A stretch of 14,146 nt of DNA from the NCBI GenBank assembly GCA_023663205.1, contig JAMPHX010000028.1, positions 1 through 14,146 of the forward strand, read 5' to 3'. Under the pieces are notes generated by a model. That model was not told the DNA's origin, did not search any database, and saw nothing but the letters and a program-made list of their open reading frames with translations. The position numbers and the translations under genes were made by a program. Below, piece after piece: positions 1-6,526 of this stretch. Each line of letters opens with the position of its first letter. Position 1 is the stretch's first letter. This DNA comes from Corallococcus sp. GTDB taxonomy: Bacteria; Bacillota; Clostridia; Christensenellales; CAG-314.

Positions 1-1
1 C

Positions 2-625
2 TTTGTCTTTCAGCCCGATATTACGGGACCTTCGCAGCCGCACAATTTCGGGCTGAAAGACAAAGCGTTGGGAACATCGGAAGGGATACTGCCCGCTGTT
101 ACCGTCACGGGAATAAAACTTATGTCGCTAAACCTGCTTACGGAAAACGACACCGACCCCGTTGTCTGGCGCGGACCGGTAATTGCAAACGCGGCAAAAC
201 AGTTTTTTACCGATACTTTGTGGGGAGAGGTTGACTATATGTTTGTGGATATGCCTCCCGGAACAGGCGACGTGCCTCTGACGGTGTTTCAGTCGCTGCC
301 CGTAGACGGAATAATTTTGGTTACAAGCCCGCAGGATTTGGTATCTATGATTGTGGAAAAAGCGGCAAAAATGGCGCAAATGATGAATATACCCATACTC
401 GGCATTGTGGAAAATATGAGTTACTTTGTTTGCCCCGACTGCAAAACCAAACATTACATCTACGGAAAGAGCCGCCTTGACGAAACGGCGCAAAAATACG
501 GCGTAAATACCGTTGCACATCTGCCGCTGAATCCCGAAACGGCAAGTTTGCTTGACGAAGGCAAGGCGGAACGCGTACCGACCGACCAACTGGCAGATAT
601 AACGGAAAAAATATTTTTGCTGTAA
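2..625 (+). CDS. Mrp/NBP35-family iron-sulfur carrier P-loop ATPase, 5'-truncated by the window edge
   Basis: C-terminal two thirds of an Mrp/ApbC/NBP35 ATPase, a cytosolic protein of the MinD/ParA-like class that binds an Fe-S cluster and hands it to apoproteins. Family hallmarks are visible: DITGPS (codons from 17), GTSEGILP, the conserved WRGP, the DMPPGTGD motif (about 248-271) and the CPDC pair (432-443), the probable cluster ligand in a dimer. The Walker A lysine motif lies left of the window. TTG at 68 could serve as a start, but the conserved DITGPS segment upstream is in frame, so the gene is simply cut by the edge. The five codons before DITGPS (2-16) read FVFQP where the family has a conserved LDA-type stretch. 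They belong to an inverted copy of bases 49-65 and are probably not genuine. A terminator follows at 780-810. Family assignment is secure; the exact client pathway is not. Confidence 0.95.
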   Translation, partial: FVFQPDITGPSQPHNFGLKDKALGTSEGILPAVTVTGIKLMSLNLLTENDTDPVVWRGPVIANAAKQFFTDTLWGEVDYMFVDMPPGTGDVPLTVFQSLPVDGIILVTSPQDLVSMIVEKAAKMAQMMNIPILGIVENMSYFVCPDCKTKHYIYGKSRLDETAQKYGVNTVAHLPLNPETASLLDEGKAERVPTDQLADITEKIFLL

Positions 626-779
626 AAGTTTTTTACACATCAAACGTGTTTCCGCACAAATTGGTATTATAGGCAAACCGGAAACACCGACACTGATTAT
701 GCCAAATAATTTGCCGCCAAATCGGCGCGCGTCATATATCGGCAAAAACCAAGCATCGATAATACTTAGGATTAACAGA

Positions 780-810
780 AGCACTCCGCAACAATAAGCG
801 GGGTGCTTTT
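780..810 (+). terminator. Intrinsic terminator after the Mrp gene
   Basis: Arms 780-789 (agcactccgc) and 798-807 (gcggggtgct) form a 10-bp stem with one T-G wobble and an 8-base loop, followed by TTTT at 807-810. It ends rightward transcription from the Mrp gene. The minus-strand tail is a poor T-run, so it is at best a weak terminator for the leftward acetyltransferase gene. The 154 bases between the Mrp stop and this hairpin hold no gene that I can see. Confidence 0.8.
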
Positions 811-873
811 ATAACAAACTGTATCTTTTGCCGAATAACGCGGCAAGGTTGAAAAATGCGTAATGGTAGATAT

Positions 874-1485
874 TTAATCTTTTTTCAAATACTTTTGCGC
901 GTAGTTTTCTTTGACGCTTATTTTGCTGCGTCCTATCGAAAAAGAGTTTGTGGGAATATCTCTGTCAACGGTTGCGCCGCACGCCACAAAACAATTGTCT
1001 CCTACCGTTACGGGGGCAACCAAGTTGCTGTTGCATCCGATAAAGCAATTGTCGCCCACCGCAGTGTGATGTTTTTCCCGTCCGTCGTAATTGACAAATA
1101 TTACTCCGCAGCCTATATTGCAGTTTTTGCCGATATCGGCGTCGCCTATATACGCAAGGTGGCTTGCTTTGGTTTTTTCACCCAAGGTGCTGTTTTTTAT
1201 CTCCACAAAGTTGCCTACACGACAGTTGTCGTTGACCGTGGCATTTTGCCGCAGATGCGCGTTTGGTCCTATCGAGCAACCGTCGCCTACCGTGCTGTCG
1301 CAAATTCGGCTGGAACGCACTACCGTATTTTTGCCGATACGGGCATTTACCAAGTACGAGAAACTTTCTATTGTTGAGTCGTCGCCTATTTGCGTATTCC
1401 CGAGTATGACGCAAAACGGTTCGATGTTTACATTTTTGCCTATTTTTACGGTGTCGTCAATTACACATTTGCTGTAATCTGTCAT
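874..1485 (-). CDS. Stand-alone GlmU-type left-handed beta-helix N-acetyltransferase (203 aa)
   Basis: The protein is built of hexapeptide repeats (IGxx-type, residues about 8-185) and matches the C-terminal acetyltransferase half of GlmU, which transfers acetyl from acetyl-CoA to glucosamine-1-phosphate for UDP-GlcNAc synthesis in the cytosol. Diagnostic stretches are IGPNAHLR (72-79), VGNFVEIKNSTLG (90-102), KASHLAYIGD (106-115) with the presumed catalytic H109, VNYDG (131-135) and SNLVAPVTVG (153-162). The N-terminal uridyltransferase domain of a normal GlmU (about 450 aa) is absent, and the gene begins at its own ATG, so this is a single-domain version, not a visible truncation. It lies 14 bases behind the spoIIE stop with no clear Shine-Dalgarno, so translation is probably coupled. 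It could alternatively act on another amino sugar, but the GlmU-like active site favours GlcN-1-P. Confidence 0.88.
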   Translation of the reverse strand: MTDYSKCVIDDTVKIGKNVNIEPFCVILGNTQIGDDSTIESFSYLVNARIGKNTVVRSSRICDSTVGDGCSIGPNAHLRQNATVNDNCRVGNFVEIKNSTLGEKTKASHLAYIGDADIGKNCNIGCGVIFVNYDGREKHHTAVGDNCFIGCNSNLVAPVTVGDNCFVACGATVDRDIPTNSFSIGRSKISVKENYAQKYLKKD

Positions 1486-1499
1486 ACGTTACAATATGC

Positions 1500-3755
1500 T
1501 TATTCCACAAGTCTTGCCACTACTACCGTAACGTCGTCCTGCGGCTTGTTGCGGCATTTGAGCATTACGGCGTCCATTATTTCATCGGCAACTATCTGGG
1601 GATTTGTAAGCGGAGTTTGAGCAAATATATCCGCAACGGCGTCGTCGTCTTTCATACTATCCCACAAACCGTCGCTTGCAATAAGAATCATATCTCCCGA
1701 AACCATTGCTTTGGTTGTAACGGACGGACGCATTTCTTCCAATACGCCCAGCGGCAAACTGCTTCCCGAAACGTACTGCACCTCGCCCTGACACTTTACA
1801 AGCCCGTTGCACGCGCCCAGTTTGATAAAGTCGCACAGTCCGCTGAATAAATCTACTACGCATATATCTACCGCAGTAAAAGTTTCGCTGTTAAACGTAC
1901 CCAGCAGTCTGTTGACGCAAGACAGTATTACATCGTTATCGAAACCCGCTTTGTAAAAATTCTCCACCAGCGAAATCGCCGTTTCGGACATTTTTTCGGC
2001 GTTTTCGCCGCTGCCCATTCCGTCGCACACCGCTATCATAAATTTGCCGTTTTCGATAGCGGTAAAACTGTGCGTATCGCCCGATATCTCGCTGCCGTGC
2101 TTTGGCGCGGTGCGCAGTCCGTACGACACTTGATACCGCGGCTTAGCTCCCATATAAACGGCAAGCCAGTTATCGCTTTCGGTAAGGTCGGTTTTGTCGA
2201 CAATCATTTTCCGTTTGACCACTCCGCTTACTATTTGAGATATTGCTTCGGCGTTGAAATCCTTTTTTGCTACGGTAAGTATTACGGATAACTCGCCCGA
2301 TTGTTCGATAAACACCGCTTCACCCGTCAAGATGTTGTGAAATGTAAGTTCTTCTATCAAATCTTTTTCCTTTTGACTGTCAAGCACCACTTTGCCTTTG
2401 CAATCGTTTGCCAACTGCTGCATAAGTTTCGATACGCCGCCCAATTGCTCACCTATCAAAAGTCTGCTGCTATCCGTTTCCGCACTGCGGCGCGCACGGT
2501 TGCTGTATGTTTCGGCGCTGCCGTTTATTACAGACAACACGGAACTTAACCTATCGCACCTAAACGTCAATGTCGGCGATACGTCCAGTATGGTGGTTTT
2601 GCCTTTGCTAAGCGCGCATTCGGCAAGTTGAAGCAAGCCGTTTTCGGTGGTTTGCACATTGTTTCGCCAACAGTCTGTGCGCTGCTTGCAATCGGAACAT
2701 ACGCTGCCGCACGTTTCCTTTACTATTGCGACTTTTGCGTCCTCTTTGGAAACCGTTTCCATTGCCATCGAAACAAAAGTACTTTTCATTGCAAAAAACA
2801 CGTCCGACAACTGAAACAGTTTGTGCGAAAGATTTCCGCGCAATTTGTTGACAACGCTTTTGGCTGCAAATTGGTGCTTTTTGCCTACCGCATCCGAACA
2901 GTAATTCAGCGCACGGGTGGGCACCGCAATAAAGGCAATTGCGCTTACTGCCGTAGGTATCAGCACAAATACCGAAAACTCTCCGTACACATTGAAAAAA
3001 TACGCCAACAATACGTCGGCTGCGACAAGCGACAGTGCTGCAACGTAACGGTTGAGTTTGTTAAGCGCGCACGCAACAAGCGTAATCATAACATATATGC
3101 AAGCGTAATCGAATTTTCCGCTGGCGAACAACGCGCCGAGACCCATTACTGCGGCGGAAACAAATGCCGTTTCGTTGCCGAGCACATACACGCAAAACAG
3201 CAGCACAAAGGGCGCAACAAATGAAAGCAAATTGTATCTGCCTATTTTGAGTTGCGCAAGGCTCATACTCATTACAACCGCAAACAAAGCCATACAAACC
3301 GTTTCGTCCAATGCGGGACGGTATCGAAGTCCGCGGACAAACACCGCTCGGAATACGTAAATACAAATATACGCAAAGGCAAAACCTGCCGCAATATTTA
3401 CCAACTTGTCAAACAGTTGCGCATAATCCGCTGTTTTGTAAGCGCAGTAAAATACGTTTGACAGCACGTAATACAGCGCAAGCATTATTTTGCCTATTTT
3501 GCGTTTGGCAAATTTGTGTATCAGCAAAGCAATTGCCACAACTGCCGCGCGTACCCCTGCGTATAACAAACCGTCAAGCCCGTACAGCGCGGCATTGCAT
3601 AGGTACGAAACAAATGCCACCAACGGATTGGCACAGTAGATTCCGCCGATAAAAACGCCGAACGCCAACAATCCGTCAAAAAGATTTCGGCAAAGAAACA
3701 TACTTGCCGTAAAGGCTATATGCAGCAATACCGTTTTTGCTTCCAATTTTTTCAC
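1500..3755 (-). CDS. spoIIE: Stage II sporulation protein E (SpoIIE), membrane PP2C-type serine phosphatase
   Basis: SpoIIE sits in the polar septum of sporulating cells and dephosphorylates the anti-anti-sigma factor SpoIIAA, releasing sigma-F in the forespore. The sequence shows a hydrophobic region of about ten membrane segments (residues about 5-280), a central region with a cysteine cluster (C349, C353, C356, C362), and a C-terminal PP2C domain (about 545-751) with CDGMGSG (577-583), SDG (694-696) and QDD (739-741) carrying the metal-binding aspartates. At 751 aa it is slightly shorter than the roughly 830 aa of Bacillus SpoIIE. I place the start at GTG 3755 because agaggtg (3761-3767) lies five bases upstream. 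An in-frame TTG at 3782 would put that ribosome site inside the gene and has none of its own. No convincing Spo0A or sigma-A promoter was identified. It is followed closely by the acetyltransferase gene. Confidence 0.95.
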   Translation of the reverse strand: MKKLEAKTVLLHIAFTASMFLCRNLFDGLLAFGVFIGGIYCANPLVAFVSYLCNAALYGLDGLLYAGVRAAVVAIALLIHKFAKRKIGKIMLALYYVLSNVFYCAYKTADYAQLFDKLVNIAAGFAFAYICIYVFRAVFVRGLRYRPALDETVCMALFAVVMSMSLAQLKIGRYNLLSFVAPFVLLFCVYVLGNETAFVSAAVMGLGALFASGKFDYACIYVMITLVACALNKLNRYVAALSLVAADVLLAYFFNVYGEFSVFVLIPTAVSAIAFIAVPTRALNYCSDAVGKKHQFAAKSVVNKLRGNLSHKLFQLSDVFFAMKSTFVSMAMETVSKEDAKVAIVKETCGSVCSDCKQRTDCWRNNVQTTENGLLQLAECALSKGKTTILDVSPTLTFRCDRLSSVLSVINGSAETYSNRARRSAETDSSRLLIGEQLGGVSKLMQQLANDCKGKVVLDSQKEKDLIEELTFHNILTGEAVFIEQSGELSVILTVAKKDFNAEAISQIVSGVVKRKMIVDKTDLTESDNWLAVYMGAKPRYQVSYGLRTAPKHGSEISGDTHSFTAIENGKFMIAVCDGMGSGENAEKMSETAISLVENFYKAGFDNDVILSCVNRLLGTFNSETFTAVDICVVDLFSGLCDFIKLGACNGLVKCQGEVQYVSGSSLPLGVLEEMRPSVTTKAMVSGDMILIASDGLWDSMKDDDAVADIFAQTPLTNPQIVADEIMDAVMLKCRNKPQDDVTVVVARLVE

Positions 3756-3978
3756 ACAACCACCTCTAAGTGCATTTTTCAAATAATACCACCGCTATTG
3801 CGTTGAAAAAGCAAAACAAAACGCAAATATTGACGGATTGTAAAATAATGACGCTTGGCTTATCTGCTTTTTACCGTTAAAGCATATTTACGGCAAAAAC
3901 GGATGCGTCAATTTCTTTAAGTATATGTAAAAAAGTATAATTACCGCGGAATATAGATACAATTTCGCCGTTTATCCT

Positions 3979-4314
3979 TTACGTTGCCACCTCCGCTTTC
4001 TTTTTCTTTGCGCGGAACATTTCAATGTTTTTTCTTGGCGGGCTTTTCTTCGGCTTGCGCCTTCGCGCTTTCTTGTTCGACTTTGTCTTTTTCTTGCTCG
4101 TAAAATACATTATTAACTGCGCCCTCAGTACGGTTTATAAGACATTACAAAATGCAACGTATTACGTCAATATTGCGGAATATTTACTATGAATAGGCAT
4201 TGCAACAAGCAGTTCTGTATATCTTTCGTTTTTATCCATTCAAGGAATTGCTCGTCGGCGACCTTGCCCGTTTCTATGAGTTTTAATTTTACTAATTTTT
4301 CTTTTTCCAGTTTT
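3979..4314 (-). pseudogene. Frameshifted remnants of a Lys/Glu-rich leftward gene, family unknown
   Basis: This stretch of otherwise empty DNA reads as protein-like sequence on the minus strand in three successive frames. Open segment 4314-4167 reads KLEKEKLVKLKLIETGKVAD followed by EQFLEWIKTKD. Segment 4144-4022 reads LINRTEGAVNNVFY and then an Ala/Glu/Lys-rich tail ending EEKPAKKKH. Removing one base from an A6 run near 4027-4032 joins that tail to a third open segment reading NIEMFRAKKKKAEVAT with a stop at 3979-3981. No segment has a start codon or ribosome site. I infer a decayed gene. The overlapping plus-strand reading (55 aa from ATG 4025) is hydrophobic and lacks a ribosome site. The family is not recognised, and chance open frames cannot be excluded. 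Confidence 0.35.
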
Positions 4315-4364
4315 TATAATCTCACAAATCTATTATTTGGTACAACAGAATGTTCCAAAACATC

Positions 4365-4393
4365 TTGACAATATACCATTGCAATGGTATAAT
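4365..4393 (+). promoter_or_regulatory. Consensus sigma-A promoter of the toxin-antitoxin operon
   Basis: TTGACA (4365-4370) and TATAAT (4388-4393), both exact consensus, are separated by 17 bp. Transcription would begin near 4400, just ahead of the ribosome site AAGGAG (4402-4407). An exact consensus promoter would be very strong unless repressed, which fits the palindrome filling its spacer. Confidence 0.85.
4372..4391. promoter_or_regulatory. 20-bp perfect palindrome between -35 and -10, likely autorepression operator
   Basis: TATACCATTGCAATGGTATA is its own reverse complement over all 20 bases. It fills the promoter spacer and covers the first four bases of the -10 box, so a bound dimer would exclude RNA polymerase. 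The most likely ligand is the HTH-containing second gene of the operon, alone or with the toxin, as is usual for type II toxin-antitoxin loci. The ligand is inferred; the palindrome is seen directly. Confidence 0.75.
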
Positions 4394-4415
4394 TTATTTA
4401 CAAGGAGCATATACT

Positions 4416-5099
4416 ATGAATATGATTGAATTGGCAATATTTCACGGCTCTATTAGTATTATTGAAAAACCCGAATACGGCAAGGGTAAGCCTTACAACG
4501 ATTACGGCAGAGGATTTTACTGCACCGAGTCAATGGACTTGGCAAAGGAATGGGCTGTCGGCGAACAAACAAACGGTTATGCAAACAAGTACATTTTGAA
4601 TTTGCAAGGACTAAAAGTATTGGATTTGTCTAAAAAAGATTTAACGACGTTGCATTGGATAACATTGTTATTGCAAAACCGAGTATTTAATCTTAAAAAT
4701 GACATAGCCAAATTAGGTAAGGAATATTTGACCAAAAACTTTACGCTACCGGTACAAAATTACGACGTCATAAAGGGGTATCGCGCTGACGATTCGTATT
4801 TTGCTTATGCCGAAAGTTTTCTCAATAACACCATTTCGGTTCAGCGATTGTCAGAAGCACTACGCTACGGCAATTTAGGCGAACAAATAGTTTTAATGTC
4901 TAAACAAGCCTTTGAACAAATACGTTTTGTCGGTTACGAAATTGCAGATTATGAAACATACTATCCGTTAAGACGCGACCGCAATGAACGCGCGAGAATG
5001 GAATTCTTGTCAAACCGTCGCGGACGTCCGACACCAAACGACTTGTATTTAAACGACATTATTAGAGGAGTTCCCTTAAATGATTCACGCTTACAATGA
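4416..5099 (+). CDS. DUF3990 family protein, probable ADP-ribosyltransferase-fold toxin of a toxin-antitoxin pair (227 aa)
   Basis: The sequence matches the DUF3990 family, which belongs to the ADP-ribosyltransferase fold group and is commonly found as the toxin-like half of two-gene modules. Visible hallmarks are FHGS (residues 9-12), the NDYGRGFYCT stretch (28-37) with A43-K44-E45-W46 following, YDVIKGYRADDSYF (116-129) and LGEQIVL (154-160), whose E156 could be the catalytic glutamate. The start is ATG 4416, with AAGGAG eight bases upstream. The in-frame ATG at 4350 is rejected because it lies upstream of the promoter. The gene overlaps the next one by 20 bases, so the two are translationally coupled. 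Toxin-first order differs from the classical antitoxin-first arrangement. The target molecule is unknown, and the toxin role is inferred from family and context. Confidence 0.85.
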   Translation: MNMIELAIFHGSISIIEKPEYGKGKPYNDYGRGFYCTESMDLAKEWAVGEQTNGYANKYILNLQGLKVLDLSKKDLTTLHWITLLLQNRVFNLKNDIAKLGKEYLTKNFTLPVQNYDVIKGYRADDSYFAYAESFLNNTISVQRLSEALRYGNLGEQIVLMSKQAFEQIRFVGYEIADYETYYPLRRDRNERARMEFLSNRRGRPTPNDLYLNDIIRGVPLNDSRLQ

Positions 5100-5691
5100 A
5101 CACTATTTAGTTGCAACTCAGCAAAAACTTGCAGCAATGTTTGAATTGGCAGTATTAACTCAAAACATAGAGATTGATAGATTCGCTTCAATGTTTTTAT
5201 CATCTCCCGTTTGCAAAGCGTTTGAAACGGCCGACCCCATATATACTTTGGGCAAGTCCGCAAACGAGTTGCTCGGCATCGTGTTAAACCAATCTCCGAT
5301 TAACATAGAAACAAACAGTTATGCTTCGCCTGAATATTGGGTAGGCTACGTTCTTGCGTATGCGCAATGGTATCTCAACAAACCGTTCGCTGTTTTGATA
5401 AATGCTTATCCTTGCCACAAATTGTTGAATGATTATTTTCCTTACCACGAAATGGATATTTTGCATAGCATAGAATTATTTGAATCTCGTTTGCCTTTTG
5501 AAAATCCCTTGAAAACTCTTCGACTGCAAAAGAAATTAAGTCAAACGCAACTTTCTTTACTAAGCGGCGTTCCGTTGCGAACAATAAAGTCCTACGAACA
5601 GGGGGATGTCGATATATCTAAGGCTCAGGCTGAGACATTGTACGCTCTATCCAAAACGCTTAATTGTTCAATTGAAAATTTGCTCGTTTAA
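5080..5691 (+). CDS. Antitoxin-like protein: DUF3791-like N-terminal region plus XRE helix-turn-helix (203 aa)
   Basis: Residues about 8-65 (QQKLAAMFELAV through DPIYTLGKSANELL) resemble the small DUF3791-type partners found beside DUF3990 proteins. Residues 83-125 contain the SPEYWVGYVLAYAQWYL segment. Residues 144-203 are a clear XRE/HTH_3 domain (LRLQKKLSQTQLSLLSG, then VPLRTIKSYEQG). The ribosome site AGAGGAG (5064-5070) lies inside the end of the toxin gene, nine bases before ATG 5080, and the 20-base overlap keeps the partners in balance. I infer that this protein neutralises the DUF3990 protein and represses the operon through the 4372-4391 palindrome. If the N-terminal region does not bind toxin, it could be only a repressor. 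No good terminator follows immediately. Confidence 0.8.
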   Translation: MIHAYNEHYLVATQQKLAAMFELAVLTQNIEIDRFASMFLSSPVCKAFETADPIYTLGKSANELLGIVLNQSPINIETNSYASPEYWVGYVLAYAQWYLNKPFAVLINAYPCHKLLNDYFPYHEMDILHSIELFESRLPFENPLKTLRLQKKLSQTQLSLLSGVPLRTIKSYEQGDVDISKAQAETLYALSKTLNCSIENLLV

Positions 5692-5903
5692 TTTATATCG
5701 AACCGTTTTTATTTGCAAGCAGTTTTGGGAAATCGAAACACACAAAATTCTCGTCTGTTCTGAAATCCGACTTGCCGTTCCAAAGATTGGTATTATGTCC
5801 GCCATACTAACATTTATATTTTATTATTTCTACAACCTTTTGTTTGCAATTTGCAATGATTTATTTACATTTTACAATTAATTGCGGTTTTATTTGAATA
5901 TAC
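5692..5903. other. Gene-free spacer behind the toxin-antitoxin operon
   Basis: No credible coding sequence was found. A plus-strand open frame covering 5606-5881 overlaps the antitoxin gene and has no ribosome site. The only structure I see is a diverged copy of the 29-bp promoter module at 5828-5856, with a degenerate tandem half-copy at 5862-5880. These are listed separately. Confidence 0.5.
5804..5856 (-). promoter_or_regulatory. Diverged third copy of the shared promoter module, apparently orphan
   Basis: On the minus strand 5856-5828 reads TTGCAAATTGC, AAACAAAAGG, TTGTAGAA, matching 24 of 29 positions of the copy at 11308-11336. Exactly 18 bp downstream is TAGTAT (5804-5809), a weak -10 in the same place as in the other two copies. 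A second half-copy (5862-5880) lies 24 bp upstream. No ATG with a ribosome site follows on the minus strand, so transcription would run antisense into the antitoxin gene. Confidence 0.4.
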
Positions 5904-5932
5904 AAAAAAGGTGGGTTCTAAAACCCACCTTT
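5904..5932 (-). terminator. Strong intrinsic terminator of the secreted-protein gene
   Basis: Perfect 11-bp stem, 5907-5917 (aaaggtgggtt) with 5922-5932 (aacccaccttt), and a four-base loop. On the minus strand it is followed by six T residues (A-run 5904-5909). It stands 21 bases past the stop of the 5954-6442 gene. It may also stop plus-strand transcripts from the toxin-antitoxin operon, though that side has only TTT. Confidence 0.88.
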
Positions 5933-5953
5933 AAATTAAATATTACTACTTGA

Positions 5954-6442
5954 TTACAACACAGGATAGCCTTTGGCATCACACAACCATGTACTTGTAA
6001 CTTCTTCCGACCAACCTTTATTATCTATATTGAAATACATTCTGCCTTTCCAATATTTTTGCTGACCGTTTGTTGACGCCGTTGCTGTAATGGATTGTCC
6101 GGAATTTAAATGATTGATGTATTCACGGCTTTCCAACGTCATATCCTTATAAGATTCTTGGTATGTATCCGAAGAATATATTTCGACCACTACCGGAACG
6201 GACGAAGCAAAAATACTAATCTTATTGTGCGCTATTGCCCAAACTTGACCGTTACCGCCGTCAATAGTAAGTTCCAATTTGGTTATTAAACTTAAAGGAA
6301 CCGCAACGTCTTCTACCTCTGCCCCGAATTCGGGAATTTGTTCCTCGACGGTTTCTGCGCTTGCAACAATTGCCGTCCCCGTCAAACTTGCAACAAACAA
6401 AATTAAAATAAATGTAAAAGCAAAAAGTTTTTTAGTTAACAT
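5954..6442 (-). CDS. Small secreted protein of unknown function with signal peptide (162 aa)
   Basis: Residues 1-29 form a classical signal peptide: MLTKK, a hydrophobic core (LFAFTFILILFVASLTGT), then a VASA cleavage site before ETVEEQ. The mature part, about 133 aa, is predicted to be mainly beta, with LTIDGGNGQVWAIAHNK, VEIYSSDTYQESYKDM and a C-terminal WKGRMYF...WLCDAKGYPVL. I recognise no enzymatic motif and no named family. The start is ATG 6442 with GGAGG (6451-6455) eight bases upstream. An in-frame ATG at 6526 is rejected because the promoter lies between. The gene has its own promoter (6474-6526), which begins immediately after the stop of the membrane-anchored regulator gene, and its own terminator at 5904-5932. 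The arrangement suggests an extracellular product controlled with or by that regulator, but the function is unknown. Confidence 0.8.
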   Translation of the reverse strand: MLTKKLFAFTFILILFVASLTGTAIVASAETVEEQIPEFGAEVEDVAVPLSLITKLELTIDGGNGQVWAIAHNKISIFASSVPVVVEIYSSDTYQESYKDMTLESREYINHLNSGQSITATASTNGQQKYWKGRMYFNIDNKGWSEEVTSTWLCDAKGYPVL

Positions 6443-6473
6443 TTTTTTAACCTCCAATGCATTATTTACCGTT

Positions 6474-6526
6474 ATTATATCAAATGCTTGAAAAACTGTC
6501 TGCCACGTTTTGTTTACATTTTGCAA
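6474..6526 (-). promoter_or_regulatory. Promoter of the secreted-protein gene with the 29-bp upstream module
   Basis: The -10 box TATAAT lies at 6474-6479 (minus strand). No normal -35 exists. Instead a module at 6498-6526 reads TTGCAAAATG, TAAACAAAAC, GTGGCAGAC on the minus strand and ends 18 bp before the -10. It matches the module at 11308-11336 in 27 of 29 positions at the same spacing. Poor -35 plus a conserved upstream block suggests an activator site. The block contains an inverted repeat, TTGCA-AAA-TGYAA. Confidence 0.7.

Noticed and set aside
128..784. Long minus-strand open frame over the Mrp gene
   Set aside because: It is a mirror of the Mrp coding frame. The plus-strand translation has clear family motifs, and the minus frame has no ribosome site and runs through the terminator.
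3783..3811. TATTAT near 3783-3788 as a spoIIE promoter
   Set aside because: No -35 or recognisable Spo0A box lies at a plausible distance, so the site is not reported as a feature.
4025..4192. 55-aa hydrophobic plus-strand frame that could be a membrane peptide
   Set aside because: No ribosome site. Its hydrophobicity is what the complement of a Lys/Glu-rich minus-strand reading would produce.
4350..4415. Upstream in-frame start for the DUF3990 gene
   Set aside because: It would place the consensus promoter and palindrome inside the gene. ATG 4416 has AAGGAG at ideal spacing.
5606..5881. Plus-strand open frame at the end of the antitoxin gene
   Set aside because: It overlaps the confident antitoxin gene, has no Shine-Dalgarno and reads as low-complexity Phe/Tyr/Ile sequence.
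6498..6506. TGGCAG in the promoter module as part of a sigma-54 promoter
   Set aside because: The -12 TTGC element is missing at the required distance, while a good TATAAT lies 18 bp further on.
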